DNA of 64,000 bases from Paenibacillus silvestris. Its GTDB lineage: Bacteria > Bacillota > Bacilli > Paenibacillales > NBRC-103111. The stretch lies in NCBI RefSeq assembly GCF_009882985.1, contig NZ_WTUZ01000010.1, forward strand, positions 310,352-374,351. The letters run 5' to 3'. Both the position numbers and the translations under genes were made by a program. Shown here in pieces: positions 42,020 through 50,266 of the stretch; position 1 is the stretch's first letter; each line of letters opens with the position of its first letter. The notes under the pieces are model-generated. The model made no database searches. It was not told the DNA's origin and saw only the letters and a list, made by a program, of their open reading frames with translations.

Positions 42020-43339
42020 TCAGACCGTTTGTAAAGCTTCTTGAATTTCATTAACAATCGATAACGCGACACTTCTAGCGCTTGAGAAAGCACGTTCTGC
42101 AAGCTCACCTTTCCCCTCACAGCCATCTCCGCAAAAATAGAAAGGAACATGATCTATACGAGTGGGTAATAACGTATTTGTCGTAACATTTTTGACGCTG
42201 GAGACCATTGCTTTCTTGGAAACGCGTTTCACCGCGGTAACTTCACGCCAACCTGGATAATGCTGATCGAAGAGAGCTTCCATCTGTGTGTTCTTGTCAT
42301 CCAAGTAGGCTTTGCGCTGCTCTTCGCTATCATAATGATCTTTCAAATATGCGATTCCCTGCAGCAACTGCCCACCCTCAGGAACAAGTGTATGATCCGT
42401 TGCGGACACATCGCTGATAAATATTTTGTTATCCATGTCGCTAATATAAGTGAAAGGTCTAGCAACAATTCGGCTTAATCCAACATCGTAAATCATGACT
42501 TCAGTTGCCGTATTGGATTCATAAGGTGCAAGGAACGGCTCCCAGGCTGTGCCTTTGAGAAATTTGATAACGTGTTGAACCGGCATGGCAAAAATAACTT
42601 TATCGAAGGCTTGCCGACGATTTTTGGTTTGCAGAATAAATTTCTGATCCTCAAACTGGAGCTCTTCTACACTTTCCTGCATAGCAATTTCCCAATGTTC
42701 AGAACTAGTTATCTTCTCTTTCAATTGATTGGTAATAACAGACCAACTTCCTAGCACATAATTGACAGGTTTGGATGATAGGAAGAGATTGTGATAATAC
42801 TCACTAATCACCGCCCCGGATACATGGCGCGCATCTTCAGGAGCAATGAAGAAATTAGAACAAACCAAGTGCTCCCATAACTCTTTCACATCATCATCCG
42901 CGTTGGACGCTTCTAGATACTCACCCAAGGTGTTGTAGTTTTTTAAGTTATGAATATTAGCAATAATCGCCGTTATCTCGCCGACAAATCTTACTTTCTG
43001 CATGGTACTTAAAAGATCTGTTCTTAAAAGATTAATAGCATCAATAGGTGCGGTTGTTAGATGATTATGTTTCGAATAAACGACTTTGCGTTTATCAACT
43101 TGCTTAGAGGAAAAGGTCAGGCGCAATTCGTGTTCCATGGACGACAATGTATGACGGTCGATGCCATAGATCGTATGTGCGCCATAGTTCAATGTAAATC
43201 CATTTTTCTCATAAGTAAAAGCTCGACCACCTAATTGTGGACTGCGTTCGAATAATGTTCCTTCTACATGTGGATTCTCAGTTAAGTAAGCCGCAGCTGT
43301 TAATCCAGCTAATCCACCGCCAATAATCGCTATTTTCAT
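42020..43339 (-). CDS. FAD-dependent oxidoreductase (amine oxidase / phytoene desaturase-like)
   Basis: From the ATG at 43339 (CAGGAGG eight bases upstream), 439 residues. The dinucleotide motif IIGGGLAGLTAAAYL opens the protein, with Glu at the end of strand 2 (TLFERSPQLGGRAFT), and the FAD-binding FYFCGDGCEGKGELAERAF lies near the C-terminus. It belongs to the protoporphyrinogen oxidase / carotenoid desaturase / monoamine oxidase superfamily; substrate unknown. It lies between the two NmrA-like duplicates and carries a weaker ECF41-type promoter. Confidence 0.87.
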   Translation of the reverse strand: MKIAIIGGGLAGLTAAAYLTENPHVEGTLFERSPQLGGRAFTYEKNGFTLNYGAHTIYGIDRHTLSSMEHELRLTFSSKQVDKRKVVYSKHNHLTTAPIDAINLLRTDLLSTMQKVRFVGEITAIIANIHNLKNYNTLGEYLEASNADDDVKELWEHLVCSNFFIAPEDARHVSGAVISEYYHNLFLSSKPVNYVLGSWSVITNQLKEKITSSEHWEIAMQESVEELQFEDQKFILQTKNRRQAFDKVIFAMPVQHVIKFLKGTAWEPFLAPYESNTATEVMIYDVGLSRIVARPFTYISDMDNKIFISDVSATDHTLVPEGGQLLQGIAYLKDHYDSEEQRKAYLDDKNTQMEALFDQHYPGWREVTAVKRVSKKAMVSSVKNVTTNTLLPTRIDHVPFYFCGDGCEGKGELAERAFSSARSVALSIVNEIQEALQTV

Positions 43340-43390
43340 TCGGGTATCCTCCTGGTGTATGGGATGAGCGTTTCGGATTGACACTTATAA

Positions 43391-43417
43391 GGCAACTGGC
43401 GACAACCATTCGTGACA
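43391..43417 (-). promoter_or_regulatory. Degenerate ECF41-type promoter of the FAD oxidoreductase
   Basis: Minus strand TGTCACG (43417-43411), 16 bp, TGCC (43394-43391) in CAGTTGCCTTATAAG. Two positions differ from the other sites, but spacing and flanks are conserved. Confidence 0.6.
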
Positions 43418-43440
43418 TAATCGAAGAATCTATTTAAAGG

Positions 43441-43473
43441 GAAAAAAAAGAGAACCGCCAACAAGCGGTTCTC
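43441..43473 (-). terminator. Terminator after NmrA-like paralogue 2
   Basis: Minus strand GAGAACCGC and GCGGTTCTC form a 9-bp perfect stem with a six-base loop, followed by TTTTTTTT. It ends the AhpD-like/NmrA-like operon. Confidence 0.92.
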
Positions 43474-43494
43474 CTCTTACAGAGGTTATGCAGA

Positions 43495-44241
43495 TTAATT
43501 CGAAGCTTGTAGCCAATCTTCAAAACGCGTTGCAGTGATACGCGCCTCGCCCAGTGGGACTAGAGAGTGCTGCTTCAACAACACGCCATAGTAGCGTGAA
43601 TTTTCGTCTGTAATTAGTTCTCTCGCGTCTTTCTTCGCGGTAAGGAATCGACGAACCAGTTCGTTCAGACCCATGCGCTCTGGTCCAGCTAAATCAACAA
43701 TGCCATTCACTGGGGCTTCAGCGACATAGTCCGCAAGCGCGGCAGCAACATCATCGGAAACAATCGGTTGGATATACGCAGACGGCATACGAACCGTTTG
43801 CCCTTCCGTGGAGAATTGGGCAATGCTTTCGACGAACTCGAAGAACTGAGTTGCACGAACGATTGTATAAGGAACTTTGGATGCCTTAATCATCTCTTCT
43901 TGCGCCATCTTCGCGCGGAAATAACCACTTTCAAGCAGGCCATCCGTACCAACAACGGATAATGCAACGTGATGTTTCACGCCAGCAGCGGCTTCAGCCT
44001 CAAGAAGATTACGAGTTGACGTTTCAAAGAAATCGAGCACGGCTTGATCTTCCCATGATGGTGCATTGGAAACGTCAACGACAACTTCTGCGCCGCTAAT
44101 CGCTTCAGCCAAGCCCTCGCCAGTAACGGAGTTGATGCCTAAGGAAGGTGACGCCGCCACCACATTATGACCAAGCTCACGCAGGTTGTTTACAAGTTTT
44201 TTCCCAATAAGTCCGCTACCGCCAATTACAACAATTTTCAT
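43495..44241 (-). CDS. NmrA/SDR-type NAD(P)-binding epimerase-like protein, paralogue 2
   Basis: A 248-residue near-twin of the product of 41002-41751. The two differ at only about 15 positions, mostly in the last third (for example TAKKDARELI against VAKKDTRQLI). DNA similarity continues into the upstream CTCCTAGTTTTATGACTCAA. It has no ECF41-type site of its own and follows the AhpD-like gene by 91 bp, so the two are probably cotranscribed from the promoter at 44859. NAD(P)-binding loop GGSGLIG as in the twin. Confidence 0.88.
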   Translation of the reverse strand: MKIVVIGGSGLIGKKLVNNLRELGHNVVAASPSLGINSVTGEGLAEAISGAEVVVDVSNAPSWEDQAVLDFFETSTRNLLEAEAAAGVKHHVALSVVGTDGLLESGYFRAKMAQEEMIKASKVPYTIVRATQFFEFVESIAQFSTEGQTVRMPSAYIQPIVSDDVAAALADYVAEAPVNGIVDLAGPERMGLNELVRRFLTAKKDARELITDENSRYYGVLLKQHSLVPLGEARITATRFEDWLQASN

Positions 44242-44332
44242 AATAATATCCTCCTAGTTTTATGACTCAAATTTGATAGATGGGTACAATGATGGGTTGT
44301 ACATACATTTAATAATTGAGTTAAGTTAATTT

Positions 44333-44812
44333 TTACTTAAGTCCAGCTTTCGCTAAACCAAATGCAGCGTCTGCCGATCCTGGAACTGTTCTGAAACCAA
44401 CGTTAATTCGGTTCCATGCATTGATCGCCATGATCGAGAAGCTTAAATCTGAAAGCTCTTTTTCTGAAAATTGGCCGCGAACTCGGTCATAGACTTCATC
44501 AGGCACGCCATGTTCAGGCAGCTTGGTTAAAATCTCAGTCCATGCCAATGCAGCGCGTTCACGCGGTGCGAATAACGTGGATTCCCGCCAAATTGGCAAG
44601 TGATAAAGTCGAAGCTCGCTTTCACCATGGATCTTAGCTTGTTTGACGTGCATATCCACGCAGAATCCACATCCATTCATTTGTGAAGCTCTGATGTGAA
44701 CCAGATGTAGAATCTGCTCTTCAATGGCGCTTTCCTTCTCTGCGTTGCTGAAATCCATCATTTTCTTAGTAAATTCCGGTGACTGTTGCATGTAATTTAT
44801 ACGTTGTGTCAT
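44333..44812 (-). CDS. Carboxymuconolactone decarboxylase / AhpD-like protein
   Basis: From the ATG at 44812 (GGAGG eight bases upstream), 159 residues. The AhpD-type redox motif is Cys48-x-x-Cys51-x-x-x-His55 (NGCGFCVDMHV), preceded by conserved acidic residues around 31-32. Such proteins are small thiol peroxidase- or reductase-like enzymes. Members of this family are the most common gene beside ECF41 sigma factors (family knowledge). First gene of an operon with NmrA-like paralogue 2, from an ECF41-type promoter. Confidence 0.9.
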   Translation of the reverse strand: MTQRINYMQQSPEFTKKMMDFSNAEKESAIEEQILHLVHIRASQMNGCGFCVDMHVKQAKIHGESELRLYHLPIWRESTLFAPRERAALAWTEILTKLPEHGVPDEVYDRVRGQFSEKELSDLSFSIMAINAWNRINVGFRTVPGSADAAFGLAKAGLK

Positions 44813-44858
44813 TTTGTGTACCTCCACTGTTTGTTGTTTTTTTTCATAACACTATAAA

Positions 44859-44885
44859 GACAATTGGCGACTTCAATGTGTGACA
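44859..44885 (-). promoter_or_regulatory. ECF41-type promoter of the AhpD-like/NmrA-like operon
   Basis: Minus strand TGTCACA (44885-44879), 16 bp, TGTC (44862-44859) in CAATTGTCTTTATAGTG. The -35 element lies inside the last codons of the upstream small gene. Confidence 0.82.
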
Positions 44886-45175
44886 TCGTTTATGTGGGTC
44901 TCTTTAATTTGAGATTGTGAGGCGGATTGACTTCTTTTTTGCAGCGATACGATCAGTTCACGCAATAATTTTTTACCTTGAGTCAGGGATCCCTGATCTG
45001 TTCCCATGCCAACATGGTTGCATATTTCGTTATTGCACTTCCAAATCGTGATAACCGATGTATTGGATGGAGGAACTCGTCCGGTTTTAAACTCAAGTGG
45101 ACCTTCTATTAACTCGACATATCCAATTGTTTCAACAACGCCTAACAAGCAAACCGGACAATGGCTGGGACTCAC
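44873..45175 (-). CDS. Small putative zinc-ribbon protein with an ECF41-type promoter
   Basis: A 100-residue protein with paired cysteines HCPVC near residues 5-9 and CNNEIC near residues 48-53, a spacing compatible with a zinc ribbon or rubredoxin-like knuckle. A Ser/Gln-rich tail follows. I do not recognise a named family. GTG start at 45175 with AAGGAG ten bases upstream. It has its own ECF41-type promoter at 45215, so it is a predicted regulon member. Its stop codon overlaps the next promoter. Confidence 0.7.
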   Translation of the reverse strand: MSPSHCPVCLLGVVETIGYVELIEGPLEFKTGRVPPSNTSVITIWKCNNEICNHVGMGTDQGSLTQGKKLLRELIVSLQKRSQSASQSQIKETHINDVTH

Positions 45176-45214
45176 CTCGTCATCACTCCTTCCTGTTTGG
45201 TTTTACATAATGAA

Positions 45215-45241
45215 GACAATTGGCATTCACTAAGTGTGACA
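45215..45241 (-). promoter_or_regulatory. ECF41-type promoter of the small zinc-ribbon gene
   Basis: Minus strand TGTCACA (45241-45235), 16 bp, TGTC (45218-45215) in CAATTGTCTTCATTATG. The start codon lies 40 bp downstream. Confidence 0.8.
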
Positions 45242-45295
45242 AACAAGCCGTCCGATGATGACTACTATGGAATGCCTTAAATTCTAAGTACATTC

Positions 45296-45326
45296 TGCAT
45301 AAGGAATTAACTCTTTGTTAATAATA
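45296..45326 (+). promoter_or_regulatory. Possible SigG-type promoter of the ger operon
   Basis: TGCATA (45296-45301), 18 bp, AATAATA (45320-45326), close to the forespore SigG pattern TGAATA/CATACTA. The start codon of the first ger gene is 33 bp downstream. One -10 mismatch; weak but fitting for a germination operon. Confidence 0.4.
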
Positions 45327-45359
45327 TCCAACGACTATTATGCACGGGGGTGATCCTCG

Positions 45360-46808
45360 ATGAACGAAATTAGCAGGAAAATCGAAGTCAATGAAGCCTA
45401 TCTTAGAGAACAGTTCAGTGATTGCTCGGATGTCGTTATACGTTCCTTTCAGTTAAAAGATGAAACGAAACTTCTACTTGTATACATAGATGGCATGACT
45501 CGCCTGCAAAGTATCGAGGATAACGTTCTGAAACCGCTGATTTTCAGCGGTCTACCGCAAGGAATGGATCGGATTCAGTCCCTTGCAGGCATGTTTAGCC
45601 AGGAATGGATTCCTTTGACGGACGTCAAGACGGATTGTACGCTAGAAAATCTTGTCCAGCATATCCTGCAAGGCAGTTTAGCAATATTGGTAGATGATGC
45701 GGCAACCGCGCTAATTGCACAAGTGCAAGGATACGAGACCAGAGGTATCCAAGAGCCAAAGAAAGAAGCGACTCTACGGGGATCTAAGGAAGGATTCGTC
45801 GAGAATATTCGAACGAATACGACGTTGATTCGGCGAAGAATTGTTCACTCTCGTCTAAAGATGGAGTCTTTTACGGTTGGGACTTATACGCAGACTGAGG
45901 TTGTCGTTACTTATTTGAAGGAACTGGCGGACGAGAAAGTATTGGCTGAGATTAGAGATAAGCTGAGTTCAATTAAGCTGGAAGGCGTGCTCGATTCCGC
46001 TTACCTCGAGGAGTGTCTTGAGAATAATTCCTTCTCCATCTTCTCACAAATTCAGAATACCGAACGGCCCGACATCGTGGCAGCAAGTCTACTTGAGGGA
46101 AAGATAACGCTCTTAACAAATGGAACTCCGTTTGCCCTAATACTCCCGGTAACACTTTGGTCAGGTCTTCAATCGGCTGACGACTATTTCGAGAGGTTCA
46201 TTTTTGTTTTTCTGACACGTATAATCAGATATATTTTGACGTTCGTTTCATTTACATTACCAGCTATCTATGTCGCCTTGTCGACGTTTCATCCGGAAAT
46301 GGTCCCAAGCTCCCTCATGATTGGAATTGCAACGGCAAGAGAGAACAGTCCGTTTCCGACCGTCATCGAAGTATTCCTTATGATGTTTATTTTCGACGGC
46401 TTACAAGAAGCTGGCGTTCACCTGCCCAATCAACTCGGACCTGTCGTCAGTATTATTGGTGCGTTGGTAATCGGACAAGCGGCCGTTGAAGCCGGTATTA
46501 TTTCTACGCCGATTATCATCGTTATTTCCTTGACGGGTGTCGCGGCGTACACCATTCCGAGGTATAGTGCCACACTCCCCTTCCGCTTCATACGCTACCT
46601 CTTGCTGTTCATAACCGGTTGGCTCGGCTTTGTCGGTTTCGCTTTTGGCATTATCTTTTTGCTGATTCATCTGGTAACACTTGAATCCTTTGGAACGCCA
46701 TTTTTGAGCCCGCTCGCACCGTTTGATGCCAAAAGGTTTAAAGATGTCATTGTCCGTTATCCTTATCGGTTTAAGAACGCTCAAAATAAGAAAGGGCGCC
46801 AAACATGA
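45360..46808 (+). CDS. Germinant receptor subunit, GerAA family
   Basis: A 482-residue protein: soluble N-terminal region to about residue 270, then the GerA membrane domain. Conserved stretches are ERPDIVAASLLEGKITLL, RENSPFPTVIEVFLMMF and SIIGALVIGQAAVEAGI. ATG at 45360 follows GGGGGTGAT. First gene of a complete AA-AC-AB operon on the plus strand; its stop overlaps the next start by 4 bp. Confidence 0.92.
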   Translation: MNEISRKIEVNEAYLREQFSDCSDVVIRSFQLKDETKLLLVYIDGMTRLQSIEDNVLKPLIFSGLPQGMDRIQSLAGMFSQEWIPLTDVKTDCTLENLVQHILQGSLAILVDDAATALIAQVQGYETRGIQEPKKEATLRGSKEGFVENIRTNTTLIRRRIVHSRLKMESFTVGTYTQTEVVVTYLKELADEKVLAEIRDKLSSIKLEGVLDSAYLEECLENNSFSIFSQIQNTERPDIVAASLLEGKITLLTNGTPFALILPVTLWSGLQSADDYFERFIFVFLTRIIRYILTFVSFTLPAIYVALSTFHPEMVPSSLMIGIATARENSPFPTVIEVFLMMFIFDGLQEAGVHLPNQLGPVVSIIGALVIGQAAVEAGIISTPIIIVISLTGVAAYTIPRYSATLPFRFIRYLLLFITGWLGFVGFAFGIIFLLIHLVTLESFGTPFLSPLAPFDAKRFKDVIVRYPYRFKNAQNKKGRQT

Positions 46809-47977
46809 TCCGCGCTGTCATCGTCATATGCTCCTCCCTCCTCCTTATTCTGTTCGCATCAGGCTGCACCGATTTTGTAGAACCCAATCAATTGGCTTTC
46901 GTAATGGGAACTGCAATTGATCATGTCGAGAATGGCAACATCGAAATTAGCCACCAAATCGCCATTCCTTCTCAAATGAATGGTTCCTCCAAAGGAGGCG
47001 GATCGGCAGATTCGGACAGTTTCCTCGTCATGTCGGCAAAAGGTAGGGATGTGCTAGAGGCCAATCAAAAAATACAAAGACAGATGTCAAGGAGATTACT
47101 GACGAGTCATCGCATTGTGGTTGCGATCAGCGAAGAATTTTTCAGTAAGAACGATGTGGGCAATTTATTTGATAAACTTGGAAGGGATCCTGCAAACAAT
47201 CAAAGAGATATCACTATCATGGTTAGAGGGACAAACGCCAAAGAATTCCTGATGACGAAGCATCCATTGGAACATCTCTCTAGTATAGCTGCCGGAAAAG
47301 AACTCCATATCAATGGTTTGAAGAACTACTCTACACGGCAATTCATTATCGATAGTGTTGCTCAGGAACATCGAACGATCGTTCCAGTTCTTCAAATAAA
47401 CAATACGCAAGCGAACAAAAATAGAAAAGATCAATTGGCCGCACTATCTGGTTATGCTGTCTTGAACAAAAAACTTAAAATAGGTGGCATATTGGATGAT
47501 ACGGAGGGCAGCAGATCAGCTTGGATGTCTGGTAAAGATGGGATGCGAGAGTTGACGATTCCATGGAAGGATGGGAATGGAAACCTATCTTTCAGATTGA
47601 CTCATCATAAGCGCGAAATTACATCGACGAGCGGCAATACGCCTAAGGATGTCTTAGTAAAGGTGAGGGCACAAGCTTATTTACTTGAGAACACGACCCA
47701 ACTCGACATGTCAGAACTAGACAACATGCTTGAAGTACAGAACCAACTGAATGAGCAAGTCAGAGAGGATTTACAGCTTACTTTGAATAAAGTTCAGAAT
47801 TGGGGCACTGACGTTTTCGGCATCGGCGCTTACTTACATCATAAATATCCAACATGGTGGCGATTGAATAAAGAGGATTGGGATGAAAACTTTAAGCAAA
47901 TCAAGGTGACAATCCAAGTGAACATCCAGCTTAAATCCATCGGTGCGACCGGGGGGCAAGTAAAACGAGGACTGTAA
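46805..47977 (+). CDS. Germinant receptor lipoprotein, Ger(x)C family (divergent)
   Basis: A 390-residue lipoprotein: signal peptide ending ASGC with Cys21 lipidated. The residues after the Cys are TDFVEPNQLAF rather than the usual WDRxEI, so it is a divergent member, but the later GTAIDHVENGNIEISHQIAIP and MSRRLLTSHRIVVAISEEF keep the family pattern. Translationally coupled to the AA gene (ATGA overlap) and 11 bp before the AB gene. Confidence 0.9.
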   Translation: MIRAVIVICSSLLLILFASGCTDFVEPNQLAFVMGTAIDHVENGNIEISHQIAIPSQMNGSSKGGGSADSDSFLVMSAKGRDVLEANQKIQRQMSRRLLTSHRIVVAISEEFFSKNDVGNLFDKLGRDPANNQRDITIMVRGTNAKEFLMTKHPLEHLSSIAAGKELHINGLKNYSTRQFIIDSVAQEHRTIVPVLQINNTQANKNRKDQLAALSGYAVLNKKLKIGGILDDTEGSRSAWMSGKDGMRELTIPWKDGNGNLSFRLTHHKREITSTSGNTPKDVLVKVRAQAYLLENTTQLDMSELDNMLEVQNQLNEQVREDLQLTLNKVQNWGTDVFGIGAYLHHKYPTWWRLNKEDWDENFKQIKVTIQVNIQLKSIGATGGQVKRGL

Positions 47978-47988
47978 GAGGTGAGAAC

Positions 47989-49083
47989 ATGAAAGTAAGC
48001 GGTTATCAAATGTTTTGGCTCGTATGTATCTCTTCCATCATCGTCGTTTCTTACCTTCCTATCCATCTAGCCGCGGAACATGCTCGGCAGGATTGTTGGA
48101 TTTCCATCCTGCTTGGAGGATTGGTAATGATGGCAAGTACTTGGGTGATGCTCCGTGTTTGTATGCAAAATAAGGACAAGACGTTAGTAGTCTTCATGAA
48201 AGACCTTTTAGGCACTATTATTGGGAAAATAATCGTCACCGTATACTTTTTGCTTTGGTTCTTGCAAATGTCAACGATCGCCAAAGGGAATGCCGAATTC
48301 ATGAATCTAGTTTTGATGCACAACACTCCTATGATCATCATTTTATTGTTTATGTTATCTCTCTCTACTTATGCCGTTTTCAGAGGGGGCCTTACAACCA
48401 TCAGCCGCTGTGCAGAGGTCATAGGCCCCATCTTCGTCTTCACTTTGTTTATTCAGCTATTTCTAAATCCTCAGGACATGGATATAACTCGAGTATTACC
48501 TATTTATTCGGATTCAGGTTGGCAGCAAATTCTAAAAGGCACTTTTTCTTCGTATAGCTACATGGTTGATCCATCGATTATACTTATGCTGTTTTTTTTC
48601 ACTGAAAATAAGAAAACAGCCGCACGAGCGATTCTTTGGGGAACGGCCGTTTCGATGATATGGGGTGTTTTAGCTGCTCTTGCTCTTTTATTCGTTACAG
48701 GCCCAGACGTTGCTGCTCATCTGGTGGTTCCTGTGTATTCACTCACCAAATTTGTATCCATCCTCAATTTCATTCAGAATATCGATGCGCTTTACATTCC
48801 ATTATGGGTATTTGGAGCTTTTGTTAAATTAGCGGTCTGCCTATTCATTCTAAGTTACGGTTTGTCGGAGTGGACGGGCATTAAGAATTGGAAATATATT
48901 GCTTGTGGCGTCGCGTTAATTTTACTATCGTTTATCGTCTATAGCTCTTACAATATCCAGATTTCCTATACGCTCAAGAACAAGTTTCTGATTAGCATTT
49001 TTTACCCGTTCGTCTACATTGCCATTCCTTTAACCTTATGGCTGATTGGCACGATTAAGAAACGACGTAAAGTTTCCGCATAA
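47989..49083 (+). CDS. Spore germination protein, GerAB/amino acid permease family
   Basis: A 364-residue membrane protein with ten predicted segments, starting VSGYQMFWLVCISSIIV. It is the permease-like subunit that contributes the ligand site in GerA-type receptors. ATG at 47989 follows AGAGGTGAG. Third gene of the operon; a terminator follows directly. Confidence 0.9.
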   Translation: MKVSGYQMFWLVCISSIIVVSYLPIHLAAEHARQDCWISILLGGLVMMASTWVMLRVCMQNKDKTLVVFMKDLLGTIIGKIIVTVYFLLWFLQMSTIAKGNAEFMNLVLMHNTPMIIILLFMLSLSTYAVFRGGLTTISRCAEVIGPIFVFTLFIQLFLNPQDMDITRVLPIYSDSGWQQILKGTFSSYSYMVDPSIILMLFFFTENKKTAARAILWGTAVSMIWGVLAALALLFVTGPDVAAHLVVPVYSLTKFVSILNFIQNIDALYIPLWVFGAFVKLAVCLFILSYGLSEWTGIKNWKYIACGVALILLSFIVYSSYNIQISYTLKNKFLISIFYPFVYIAIPLTLWLIGTIKKRRKVSA

Positions 49084-49088
49084 TAGAG

Positions 49089-49130
49089 AAAACTCCGAAG
49101 CCCGCTTCTAGCAAGGTTTCGGAGTTTATT
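49089..49130. terminator. Terminator between the ger operon and the ECF41 gene
   Basis: AAACTCCGAAGCC and GGTTTCGGAGTTT pair around a 10-base loop, followed by ATTTATATTTATT. Lies between convergent genes and may serve both. Confidence 0.75.
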
Positions 49131-49135
49131 TATAT

Positions 49136-50050
49136 TTATTTGGATAACGGTGACAAATGTTTCAACTTATCTGGATTCAAAACAATGAAAATTCGCTGTA
49201 CAGCCATCTTATAGGCATCCCACTCAAAAGAAATGACGCCAGATGGCACGCCGTCTTTTGTTAACAATATCCCCTGCTGATCATTGACCTCAACGAGTTG
49301 GGCCTTAGTCTCAGGGAATTTTGACGAGAGCGCCTGCAATATTTTAAGCACACGTTCTCTCAAGTAAACAGGTACAGCCGCAGCCGACACTTTTCCTCCG
49401 CCATCCGCAATCAGGATGACATCCTCGGTTAATAAGTCCACGAGGGATTGAACATTGCCATTGGAAATTGCCGAGATAAATCGCGTCACCAGTTCCTGTT
49501 CCTGAGCGGGATGCATCATTAAGTAGTCATTTTTTTCCGTAGATAAATCTACTTTCTTCTTAACCCGGCTGTAAATTTTACGGCAATTAACTTCCGTTTT
49601 ATTAAACATTTCGGCAATTTCACTATGTTCATAAGCAAAAGCTTCTCTTAAAATAAACACGGCTCGTTCCAATGGCGTAAGCTTTTCCATAAGAACAAGA
49701 AAGGCATAGGAAATCGTATCCTGACGCTCAATGCTATCAAGCGGGCTTTCTTCGGTTAATTGTACCAATGGTTCTGGAAGCCAATTTCCGACGTAGCTTA
49801 TTCGTTTCTTACGGGCAGATTTTAGTTCGTTCAGGCACCGATTGATCATCATTTTGCTTAAGTACGACTTCATATTATTAATATTTTCATTCAGATAGCC
49901 ATGCATGCCGATGAACAAATCTTGAACCATATCCTCAGCATCAGAGCTAGAACCAAGCATCCGGTAAGCAATTGAAAATAAATGAGATTTATAGGTTATA
50001 TACAAATCTTCGATGTTATTAATCTGTGGGTCCATGGTATAACTTTGCAT
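49136..50050 (-). CDS. ECF41-group sigma factor with C-terminal SnoaL-like domain
   Basis: A 304-residue sigma factor. Sigma2 spans about 15-80 (SSSDAEDMVQDLFIGM) and sigma4 about 115-165 (EHSEIAEMFNKTEVNCRKIYSR), followed by a C-terminal SnoaL-like domain at about 185-300. All three signature motifs known for ECF41 proteins are present: WLPEP at 90-94, DGGGK at 216-220 and NPDKL at 292-296. These factors have no separate anti-sigma; the fused domain controls activity (family knowledge). None is encoded nearby. An ECF41-type promoter 108 bp upstream implies autoregulation. Five further such promoters lie at 39.7-45.2 kb. Confidence 0.95.
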   Translation of the reverse strand: MQSYTMDPQINNIEDLYITYKSHLFSIAYRMLGSSSDAEDMVQDLFIGMHGYLNENINNMKSYLSKMMINRCLNELKSARKKRISYVGNWLPEPLVQLTEESPLDSIERQDTISYAFLVLMEKLTPLERAVFILREAFAYEHSEIAEMFNKTEVNCRKIYSRVKKKVDLSTEKNDYLMMHPAQEQELVTRFISAISNGNVQSLVDLLTEDVILIADGGGKVSAAAVPVYLRERVLKILQALSSKFPETKAQLVEVNDQQGILLTKDGVPSGVISFEWDAYKMAVQRIFIVLNPDKLKHLSPLSK

Positions 50051-50157
50051 AATAGCCTCTTCTCTTTGATTTAGAATTCAATCTGTTCTAAGTATTATGA
50101 AACAAATCCAAATAAACCATTCGATATCAAAAACGGTCAAGAACCATCCACTGTTAA

Positions 50158-50184
50158 GACAACTGGCAATAACATGATGTGACA
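50158..50184 (-). promoter_or_regulatory. ECF41-type promoter of the ECF41 sigma gene (autoregulation)
   Basis: Minus strand TGTCACA (50184-50178), 16 bp, TGTC (50161-50158) in CAGTTGTCTTAACAG. The start codon is 108 bp downstream. Confidence 0.8.
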
Positions 50185-50213
50185 CCTCATGAGATTTTTT
50201 TCTAATAAAATCT

Positions 50214-50253
50214 TGAAAAAATGAAAAGCAGCTTGCTCGAGAGCAAACTGCTT
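50214..50253 (-). terminator. Terminator after the DUF3892 protein gene
   Basis: Minus strand AAGCAGTTTGCTC and GAGCAAGCTGCTT form a 13-bp stem with one mismatch and a very short loop, followed by TTCATTTTTTC. It lies 14 bp beyond the stop at 50267. Confidence 0.85.
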
Positions 50254-50266
50254 GATGCCATCCCTT

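Noticed and set aside
46401-46802. 133-codon frame antisense to the second gerAA gene
   Set aside because: Shadow with low-complexity Asp/Asn/Arg composition in its second half.
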